Source: a virus. Taken from it: a DNA stretch of 35,360 nucleotides. Position 1 is the first letter of the stretch; each line of letters starts with the position of its first letter. The stretch covers positions 1 through 35,360 of the IMG/VR virus record IMGVR_UViG_3300005435_000016; one strand, given 5' to 3'. Of the stretch, positions 30,574-35,360 are shown piece after piece. Made by a program: the position numbers and the translations under genes. Under the pieces are notes generated by a model. It was not told the origin of the DNA, searched no databases, and saw only the letters and a list, made by a program, of their open reading frames with translations.

Positions 30574-30671
30574 TTCCGCCGCAGTTCGCCACGGCTGACG
30601 GAACAAAGGCGAGCATTACCATGCTCGCTCTTTACAGGGTTCAGTCCACACCTCTGACATAGACGAGTCAT
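30570..30671 (-). CDS. Small Cys-rich ORF, 33 aa, possible zinc-ribbon fragment
   Basis: MTRLCQRCGLNPVKSEHGNA, then RLCSVSRGELRRK: a CxxC followed by one Cys, where complete zinc ribbons of this kind carry a second pair. TAATG junction with the HTH gene and ATGA with the methyltransferase start. It may be the remains of a longer zinc-finger gene joined to a shortened methyltransferase by deletion. Confidence 0.5.
   Translation of the reverse strand: MTRLCQRCGLNPVKSEHGNARLCSVSRGELRRK
30609..30628. repeat. 8-bp hairpin GCGAGCAT/ATGCTCGC
   Basis: Exact inverted repeat with a 4-nt loop (TACC), lying within the small Cys-rich ORF just ahead of the methyltransferase start. There is no T-run. It may slow translation or mark a recombination or deletion junction. 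Confidence 0.55.
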
Positions 30672-30877
30672 TACACCACCCGAACCTTTGATTTGGCACT
30701 AATATTACAGTGCTTGGTAGCCAACTCAACGATACGGAGCCCGAGCGCATAGTTAGGCTCGCTTCCTCGGGCTATGTTACTGATAGTGCCTTGAGTGCAC
30801 CCTATCGCATCGGCGATAGCGTCCTGCGTCCATTTCTTCGAAATGAGTGCCTTGATGGCGTCTTGTGGGCTAAGCAT
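30671..30877 (-). CDS. Cro/CI-type helix-turn-helix regulator, 68 aa
   Basis: KWTQDAIADAIGCTQGTISN at residues 15-34 is a clear lambda-repressor-like HTH. Small size and no second domain make it more like Cro than a CI repressor. It is divergent from the early operon, whose promoter lies about 70 bases away. It likely represses that promoter or the methyltransferase transcript. No full-length repressor was found. Confidence 0.8.
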   Translation of the reverse strand: MLSPQDAIKALISKKWTQDAIADAIGCTQGTISNIARGSEPNYALGLRIVELATKHCNISAKSKVRVV

Positions 30878-30940
30878 GTTTGCATCCGGTGTTGGCTTGA
30901 TGGCATTGGAGCATATCGAAAAATAAATATCAAGTGCCTA

Positions 30941-30969
30941 TTGACAAGCGATTTCTATGGTGCTCTGAT
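30941..30969 (+). promoter_or_regulatory. Early promoter (TTGACA, 17 bp, TCTGAT)
   Basis: A consensus -35 TTGACA at 30941-30946 and a weaker -10 TCTGAT at 30964-30969 with 17-bp spacing. It lies 37 bases before the first plus-strand early gene and upstream of the divergent HTH gene, an expected place for the main early promoter. Confidence 0.6.
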
Positions 30970-31005
30970 AGCCACATCAACCACGCAACGACACCGGGGA
31001 ACGAA

Positions 31006-31137
31006 ATGATCCGCTACCACTACTTCAATTCGCAGATCGAGGCAGACGAGTTTCTCGATGACCTTCGCGCCAATGGCGGACTTGGCTACGCGCTCGGCCG
31101 TATCTGCGAGGAGTACGAAGTTGGGGAGATTGTATGA
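31006..31137 (+). CDS. Hypothetical early protein, 43 aa
   Basis: First gene of the rightward operon: MIRYHYFNSQIEADEFLDDL, then GYALGRICEEYEVGEIV. GGGGAACG ahead of the ATG can act as ribosome site. The next gene overlaps it by 4 nt. Acidic, no known family. Confidence 0.65.
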   Translation: MIRYHYFNSQIEADEFLDDLRANGGLGYALGRICEEYEVGEIV

Positions 31138-31394
31138 ACGCTCCGGTGGATGTTCTGGCAGCCATGGAAGCCGCGCAAGCTTATGTGGACGATGCCGCCA
31201 GCTTTCCCGAGCAGTTCAAACCAGGAGTGGTGAAGCTCCACCAAAAGCAGTTGCTTGATGCCCGCTCCGCCATGGCTGAGTTGATCAAGTCCTGCAAGGC
31301 TGCGGAGCCTTTGTGGACAGCGTGGGACGGCGAACATGCTGCGAAGATAGCTCGCGCCAAAGCCGCCCTAGCCAACGTCGGAGCCAAGTCATGA
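31134..31394 (+). CDS. Hypothetical early protein, 86 aa
   Basis: Helical and Ala-rich: MEAAQAYVDDAASFPEQFKP, LHQKQLLDARSAMAELIKSC. It ends AKAALANVGAKS, nearly the same ending as the 31391-31975 protein (AALANIGAKS), with the same ATGA junction. The matching DNA is part of a duplicated block (see repeat). Confidence 0.65.
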   Translation: MNAPVDVLAAMEAAQAYVDDAASFPEQFKPGVVKLHQKQLLDARSAMAELIKSCKAAEPLWTAWDGEHAAKIARAKAALANVGAKS

Positions 31395-31450
31395 CCCCCA
31401 TCGAGCAGTACGAAGTCCAACAGCGCGCGTTCGAGGAAGAGCGCTATGCG
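31362..31450 (+). repeat. Imperfect direct repeat across a gene junction, copy 1
   Basis: About 90 bp covering the end of one gene (AALANVGAKS), the ATGA overlap, and the start of the next (MTPIEQYEVQQRAFEEERYA). It matches 31943-32031, which has the same order AALANIGAKS, ATGA, MKPIEQYEAQQRAFEAERF. Duplication of a junction suggests the operon grew by tandem copying. Confidence 0.8.
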
Positions 31451-31975
31451 CGCTTGGCGAAGTGGTACGAAGATCATCCGGATTTTCAGCCGCAGGCGGT
31501 GATTCAGCCGCGTCCGTTCTGGGCAAATCCGAATGTAACTTTACTGATCGCCTGCGCCACGGATAAATGGCAGCGCATGACCGAACGCGCCAAGGCATCT
31601 GACGTGGAATTCACCCATAAGCTCGCCAAGATCGGCCAAAGCAATCCCGACCGCGCTGCATCTCTGTGCGATATGCAGCGTCAACAGGCACGCGATGGTT
31701 ACATCCTCGCTGTGGTGGGCTGGAACATCTATGGCTTCTGCGTGCGCGACACGCTCAACGATGGCAGGGGCGTCCTGTGGTCTGGTCGCAGTGACGACGG
31801 GACTGCTGAAGGGGCATTGCGGTTTGCAGCCGAGTGGCAGGCACGCGATCCAGCGAAGCGTGAGGTAGTGATGTCTACCTACTTCCCCGACGACGTCAAG
31901 ATGAGAAACGGAACGCTCAGGAATCTTCGTTCGGAGATTGACGCCGCCCTCGCCAACATCGGAGCCAAGTCATGA
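31391..31975 (+). CDS. Hypothetical early protein, 194 aa
   Basis: Start MTPIEQYEVQQRAFEEERYA is shared with the next gene. The central part includes LIACATDKWQRMTERAKA and RDGYILAVVGWNIYGFCVRD. It ends LANIGAKS like the gene before. Both ends are therefore made of duplicated sequence around a unique core. No family recognised. Confidence 0.65.
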   Translation: MTPIEQYEVQQRAFEEERYARLAKWYEDHPDFQPQAVIQPRPFWANPNVTLLIACATDKWQRMTERAKASDVEFTHKLAKIGQSNPDRAASLCDMQRQQARDGYILAVVGWNIYGFCVRDTLNDGRGVLWSGRSDDGTAEGALRFAAEWQARDPAKREVVMSTYFPDDVKMRNGTLRNLRSEIDAALANIGAKS

Positions 31976-32031
31976 AACCTATCGAACAGTACGAAGCCCA
32001 GCAGCGCGCTTTTGAGGCAGAACGCTTCGAG
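31943..32031 (+). repeat. Imperfect direct repeat across a gene junction, copy 2
   Basis: Second copy of the block at 31362-31450, again centred on an ATGA junction. Differences are scattered single bases, many at third codon positions, suggesting an old duplication under protein-level constraint. Confidence 0.8.
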
Positions 32032-32181
32032 CGCAACCTTCGCGAGACGCATCTGTGCTACGAAGAAGATGACGTGGACCCGGAGCCCGTGAGTTGGTGG
32101 ATGATCGCCGGATCTCTGTTGCTTTCGTTTATCGCTGGCGTGATCGGCGGACTAGTGGTGGCTTGGAGTACGTCGCCATGA
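31972..32181 (+). CDS. Small membrane protein with duplicated head, 69 aa
   Basis: MKPIEQYEAQQRAFEAERFE matches the N-terminus of the preceding protein; from residue 43 a transmembrane helix follows (WMIAGSLLLSFIAGVIGGLV). A soluble head shared with another protein and attached to a membrane anchor suggests that the two interact or that this copy tethers a function to the membrane. ATGA overlaps on both sides. Confidence 0.65.
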   Translation: MKPIEQYEAQQRAFEAERFERNLRETHLCYEEDDVDPEPVSWWMIAGSLLLSFIAGVIGGLVVAWSTSP

Positions 32182-32504
32182 ACGACCAAGACATTGCAAA
32201 TGACCGGGCTGTAGAAGCCGAAATCACGCGCTTAGTAGATGCCGAGGTATTCGATGAACGTGGCCAGGATAGCGAGTTCACGAAGATCGCATTGCGCATC
32301 ATGAATCAGCGATGGAATGACGTGATGTCATGGGCCGAGGCGTTCGTTGACGTTCCTTACGCGTCGCAGTGGAGCGATGTCGAGTTCCTCACGTTGATCC
32401 GTGATGGCGATGATGCCGAACTTGGTCGCATGATCCGGCAGCGGACGCTTGCCGAATTCGCATCCGATGTATTCAACGCGGCCGAAACGGAGTGGAGATC
32501 ATGA
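32178..32504 (+). CDS. Hypothetical early protein, 108 aa
   Basis: Start MNDQDIANDRAVEAEITRLV; very acidic and helical, with VEFLTLIRDGDDAELGRMIR. Overlaps both neighbours by ATGA. No domain recognised. High acidity is reminiscent of DNA-mimic proteins, but that is weak evidence. Confidence 0.65.
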   Translation: MNDQDIANDRAVEAEITRLVDAEVFDERGQDSEFTKIALRIMNQRWNDVMSWAEAFVDVPYASQWSDVEFLTLIRDGDDAELGRMIRQRTLAEFASDVFNAAETEWRS

Positions 32505-32680
32505 GCGGCCTCTACATGGATTATCCCGAATGGACACCGGAAGAACGCGTCGCCGTCGCTTTGGTCGAGTCCTTGCGTCTGAAGCGTAGTGAGGAAGAAC
32601 AGGCAAGAGCGCTGCGCTATTTCCAGAAGCATGCCGCGAAGGCCAATCAGGAGAGCAAGGATGAACGCACAGACCACTGA
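32501..32680 (+). CDS. Hypothetical early protein, 59 aa
   Basis: MSGLYMDYPEWTPEERVAVA followed by a charged helix (RLKRSEEEQARALRYFQKHA). ATGA coupled with the previous gene. No family recognised. Confidence 0.6.
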   Translation: MSGLYMDYPEWTPEERVAVALVESLRLKRSEEEQARALRYFQKHAAKANQESKDERTDH

Positions 32681-32852
32681 ACGACGCGACTTCAAAGTGT
32701 GGGGCGAACTGTCGTCTCCGGTCGATCCGTCCGAGACACTTCTGTGCATGCGCGCTCAGTCGGCACTTTCAGGAGCCGAGCTGGGCCAAGTCCACGATCT
32801 CACCGTAGAGCAAGCGAAGACCGTTCTCGCCTGGTACAACCCGAAATACTAA
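32661..32852 (+). CDS. Hypothetical early protein, 63 aa
   Basis: MNAQTTERRDFKVWGELSSP, then AQSALSGAELGQVHDLTVEQ. Overlaps the preceding gene by 20 nt; ribosome site GGAGAGCAAGG. Small soluble protein with no known motif. Confidence 0.6.
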   Translation: MNAQTTERRDFKVWGELSSPVDPSETLLCMRAQSALSGAELGQVHDLTVEQAKTVLAWYNPKY

Positions 32853-32870
32853 AACCATACGATCTTCAGC

Positions 32871-32897
32871 CTTAACCACTTCATGGAGGTGGTTAAG
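32871..32897 (+). promoter_or_regulatory. Long leader hairpin before the 32938 gene
   Basis: CTTAACCACTTC and GAGGTGGTTAAG pair over 12 positions (one G-T) around a 3-nt ATG loop. A second short hairpin, GACGG/CCGTC, follows at 32897-32911. The surrounding 85-bp gap is striking because the genes around it otherwise overlap. No T-run follows, so this is more likely an mRNA control or processing element than a terminator. Confidence 0.6.
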
Positions 32898-32937
32898 ACG
32901 GGCGATCCGTCCCGGCAATAACAAAAAGGCAAGCATC

Positions 32938-33213
32938 ATGACAACCAAAATTCTCGCAGTGTCCGGTGGATTCTACTTTTTCGGTACCGAAGTTCCGGCA
33001 CCGGAGGGCTACGTCGCACTCAAGAACGGCGCCATGTTCGGCGGTTTCTCGGGAGGTAAGGGACTCCCTGGTGTATCGCGTGGGGACAAGGAAGCCAAAG
33101 TCACGCTGGATTGTTTCGACCCCAAGGAAGAGCTGGTCTTCCCAATCACGGCGGTCTTCGCAATCCTTCCCAGCATCGACCTGCATACCTTCAAGGGGAC
33201 GACTTTCCGCTGA
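32938..33213 (+). CDS. Hypothetical Gly/Phe-rich early protein, 91 aa
   Basis: MTTKILAVSGGFYFFGTEVP, then KNGAMFGGFSGGKGLPGVSR: mainly beta with Gly-rich loops. Gene has its own leader with hairpins and lies immediately before the MoxR-VWA-array genes. Could be an accessory of that system, but nothing in the sequence proves it. Confidence 0.6.
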   Translation: MTTKILAVSGGFYFFGTEVPAPEGYVALKNGAMFGGFSGGKGLPGVSRGDKEAKVTLDCFDPKEELVFPITAVFAILPSIDLHTFKGTTFR

Positions 33214-33245
33214 TCTATCTATCCAACATACCAAGGAAAGTATCC

Positions 33246-34025
33246 ATGAAGTACATCCCGCAAGTTCCTGTTTTGCACGTTGGTCCGCCTGGATCAGGGA
33301 AAACAGCGAGTGTTCTAGCCAGCTTTGACCATGCGGAAGTGGTACTTACTTCGTCCATGGTGGAAGAAGACGTGGCCGGCCTGCCGTATCGAGAAGGCGT
33401 GCATGACTTACGGACGATTCCTGGTCTTTTTCGCCGTCTTCATGCGGCGGCTGACGAAGGCAAGACGACCTGTCTCTTTTTGGACGAGTTGGACAAGGCT
33501 CGCCGCTCTGTCGCCGACACCCTTCTGACGCTTATCGTATCGCGTCGCGTGGGTGACGCTTCACTTCCTTCGTCTACATGCATCATTGGCGCCGCCAACC
33601 CGCCGGAATGGGGTGGTGGGGATGGCGTAAGCGACGCCATGATCTCCCGATTTTCTGTCGTGGACTTCGTTCCTGACGTATCCGCTTGGGTGGCATGGGC
33701 TGGTCTTCGGTACACAAAACAGGAATGTCACCAAGTGATTCAAGCAGTGGCTTGTGGGGAATTGCCACTTATCGCTCGCACAGGCGAGGATTTCTCACGT
33801 CGCATCACGTCGCCTCGAACACTGGCCATGGCGCTCGACTTGGTCGAAGCGTTTCCGACTGACATTCCTCAAGCACTAATACAAGGTCTTGTGACGGCAG
33901 CAACTGCAAGCCAAATCATGCATTTGGTGACGACGACGCCTAACGAGGTGATGAAGACGTCAACCCAGTCCGCACGCCGCGCATGGAATGTTACTGGTAG
34001 GTCTCCTTTGAGGATTGAAGGGTGA
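33246..34025 (+). CDS. MoxR-type AAA+ ATPase, 259 aa
   Basis: Walker A GPPGSGKT (residues 13-20), Walker B CLFLDELD (76-83), sensor-1 GAANPPEW (115-122) and SDAMISRF with its Arg finger (129-136). The pattern and size fit the MoxR branch, whose members work with VWA-domain partners as chaperones or activators. AAGGA precedes the ATG. It overlaps the VWA gene by GTGA, the standard MoxR-VWA operon arrangement, here in a phage early operon. Confidence 0.88.
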   Translation: MKYIPQVPVLHVGPPGSGKTASVLASFDHAEVVLTSSMVEEDVAGLPYREGVHDLRTIPGLFRRLHAAADEGKTTCLFLDELDKARRSVADTLLTLIVSRRVGDASLPSSTCIIGAANPPEWGGGDGVSDAMISRFSVVDFVPDVSAWVAWAGLRYTKQECHQVIQAVACGELPLIARTGEDFSRRITSPRTLAMALDLVEAFPTDIPQALIQGLVTAATASQIMHLVTTTPNEVMKTSTQSARRAWNVTGRSPLRIEG

Positions 34026-35080
34026 TTTTCGTCGCCGCCCCCATCGTTCGCCAACCATTGGAGATAGTTGGCGCTCCCGGTAAAACCGATTTCGTCCGCA
34101 TATTCATCGCCGACGAACTCAATGACCGCGAATACCGAACCACACTTCGCCATGAGCAGGCGCATGTATGGTCGCGTCACGATTGCCGGAGACCTTCACC
34201 AGTGGACGTGAAGGTATGGTCTATTGCCTGTGAGATGGAAATAGCCCGAACCATTTATGATGCCATTGATATTGATACCATCACTGCACCACGTTCACGG
34301 TTGTCGGGTGGCTATCTGCCAGGAAGCATATCAGCACTTCCTGATGACCTGACGTTAGCTGAAGAGATCTATACATGGCTAATGGAGCATCCAGAGGAAC
34401 ATAGCGAATATGTATCCTGCACATGTTGCACGAATCCAGCATCTGAAGATGCATCCGATAATATCGAATCGCCTTCCAAGATTGTAGAAGGGACTCGCGA
34501 ATGCTTGGATGAAGTAGAGGCCAAAGCTGTTGCAAAAAATCAACTCACGCGGTCCATTGAAGATATAGCACGCCGCCCACCCTCTCTTACCGAAGCGATA
34601 GATGCTGCGCTTCGCGTCCGCGTAGAACGTGAACGTAGTTACCGTAGACCGTCGCGGCGCCATGAAAAAAATGATTTGCTTCCAGCAGGCCATATTTCAA
34701 CGCCGCGTCCTCCTCTTGTAGAAATTTTCGTAGACCGTAGTGGATCTTTCAGCGCTGAGAAAACTGCCGAAGCAGAACAGGCTTTGTCTGCGTTGTTAAG
34801 CCGATATAGAGCCACTATTAGGCAAGACGTATGGTTTTTTGGAAACGGACGACTTTCGTCTGCTGATATTCCTGGTGGAGGAAACACGCCCTATGATCTT
34901 GTAGCTAACCACATCCATTCCAGCCTGCCTCGCGTAGCTATTGTTGTCACCGACGACGATTCGGTAGATGGTTTGACTATTCCCAGCATGCCTAAGAATG
35001 TTTCCATTCTGTGCATTCCTATTGGCTGTTCTCGTACTAATCTGGCTGTCGCCTTAGGTGGCGTGGATGTGACGCGATGA
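34022..35080 (+). CDS. Metallopeptidase-VWA protein (DUF2201-like), 352 aa
   Basis: The N-terminal domain has TLRHEQAHVW with an HExxH zinc site (residues 44-48), and WSIACEMEIA with a further acidic ligand candidate. The middle is charged. The C-terminal VWA-like domain has VEIFVDRSGSFS (MIDAS DxSxS, 238-242), GGGNTPYD (285-292) and IVVTDDDSVDG. This two-domain pattern with a MoxR partner fits the DUF2201 group. Start is GTG. Its last codons, VTR plus TGA, share GTGACGCGATGA with every array junction, and it overlaps the first repeat gene by 4 nt. Confidence 0.82.
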   Translation: MIFVAAPIVRQPLEIVGAPGKTDFVRIFIADELNDREYRTTLRHEQAHVWSRHDCRRPSPVDVKVWSIACEMEIARTIYDAIDIDTITAPRSRLSGGYLPGSISALPDDLTLAEEIYTWLMEHPEEHSEYVSCTCCTNPASEDASDNIESPSKIVEGTRECLDEVEAKAVAKNQLTRSIEDIARRPPSLTEAIDAALRVRVERERSYRRPSRRHEKNDLLPAGHISTPRPPLVEIFVDRSGSFSAEKTAEAEQALSALLSRYRATIRQDVWFFGNGRLSSADIPGGGNTPYDLVANHIHSSLPRVAIVVTDDDSVDGLTIPSMPKNVSILCIPIGCSRTNLAVALGGVDVTR

Positions 35081-35334
35081 TCTACCCAAAGGGAAACGGC
35101 TACGGCAACGGCTACGGCAACGGCGACGGCTACGGCGACGGCTACGGCTACGGCTACGGCGACGGCGACGGCAACGGCAACGGCGACGGCGACGGCTACG
35201 GCTACGGCAACGGCTACGGCGACGGCTACGGCTACGGCGACGGCTACGGCAACGGCTACGGCGACGGCTACGGCTACGGCGACGGCTACGGCAACGGCTA
35301 CGGCGCCTATCCCTATCCCCTGGTGACGCGATGA
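35077..35334 (+). CDS. Gly-X repeat small protein, unit A, first in array (85 aa)
   Basis: MIYPKG head, 35 X-Gly dipeptides (Tyr 17, Asp 10, Asn 8, all GGC-type) and AYPYPLVTR tail. ATGA overlap with the metallopeptidase-VWA gene and with the next unit. Internal 42-bp duplication lengthens it relative to the other units. No known family; silk-like alternation of Gly and X is the only structural hint. Confidence 0.75.
   Translation: MIYPKGNGYGNGYGNGDGYGDGYGYGYGDGDGNGNGDGDGYGYGNGYGDGYGYGDGYGNGYGDGYGYGDGYGNGYGAYPYPLVTR
35209..35304 (+). repeat. 42-bp higher-order repeat inside unit A (2.3 copies)
   Basis: The X string N-Y-D-Y-Y-D-Y is encoded twice in exact tandem (35209-35250, 35251-35292), followed by N-Y. 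Exact identity between copies points to a recent duplication by slippage or unequal crossover. Confidence 0.85.
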
Positions 35335-35360
35335 TCTACCCAAAGGGAAACGGCTACGGC
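35294..35360. repeat. Terminal direct repeat, right copy
   Basis: Identical to bases 1-67. See the left copy. The window stops inside the repeat, 12 codons into a unit-type head. Confidence 0.85.
35331..35360 (+). CDS. 5' end of next Gly-X repeat gene (partial, cut by window edge)
   Basis: MIYPKGNGYG in frame, overlapping the previous stop by ATGA. If circular it is the start of unit B at 38; if not, it is a fifth unit. Confidence 0.7.
   Translation, partial: MIYPKGNGYG

Overview
The window looks like most or all of the genome of a tailed, P22-like (short-tailed) bacteriophage of a Gram-negative host. The late region carries a P22 gp5-type coat, a large gp1-type portal, scaffold, PBSX-type large terminase, gp4/gp10-like tail accessory proteins, three candidate ejection proteins, tail fibres, and a holin/GH19 endolysin/Rz/Rz1 lysis set. 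The nested spanin pair implies an outer membrane, so a proteobacterial host is likely; the genus cannot be told from sequence alone. Both ends lie inside the same repeat gene family, and bases 1-67 are identical to 35294-35360, so the contig is either circular (about 35.29 kb) or broken at an unresolved tandem array.

Layout. (a) A control region at about 29.8-31.0 kb holds a small Cro-like HTH gene, a short DNA methyltransferase, operator-like palindromes, a plus-strand terminator and a TTGACA promoter. (b) The early operon runs on the plus strand from 31006 to the right end and, if circular, continues from 1 to 3556. Its order is small unknown genes, a MoxR AAA+ ATPase, a metallopeptidase-VWA protein, an array of Gly-X repeat genes, recT, a small ORF, ninB, a zinc-finger protein, a YbcO-like nuclease and small unknowns. 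Most neighbours overlap by 4 nt (ATGA/GTGA). (c) The late genes run on the minus strand from 29786 down to 3547: DNA-binding proteins, RusA, terminase, GroES-like protein 2, portal, scaffold, coat, GroES-like protein 1, tail accessory proteins, 2OG oxygenase, sulfotransferase, ejection proteins, an intein-split ATP-grasp enzyme, fibres, lysis.

The most unusual part is the array at the contig ends. At least four tandem small genes (85, 73, 83 and 68 aa) encode M-(I/K)-YP-(K/N)-G, then [X-G]n, then (A/R)-YPY-(P/H)-LVTR. X is only Tyr, Asn or Asp, always TAC, AAC or GAC; in 123 positions CAC (His) never appears. The units join each other, the upstream metallopeptidase-VWA gene and the downstream recT by 4-nt stop/start overlaps, and every junction carries the same GTGACGCGA. 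Together with the adjacent MoxR ATPase and metallopeptidase-VWA protein this may be an undescribed phage system. Its function is unknown.

Other points of interest are an intein placed exactly in the GPN|TGEMG motif of a PurD-like ATP-grasp protein; a gp10-like gene apparently split by an extra ORF; two different GroES-like proteins; a sulfotransferase next to a 2OG-Fe(II) oxygenase; and a duplicated gene junction in the early region. No integrase, polymerase, helicase or primase gene was recognised.
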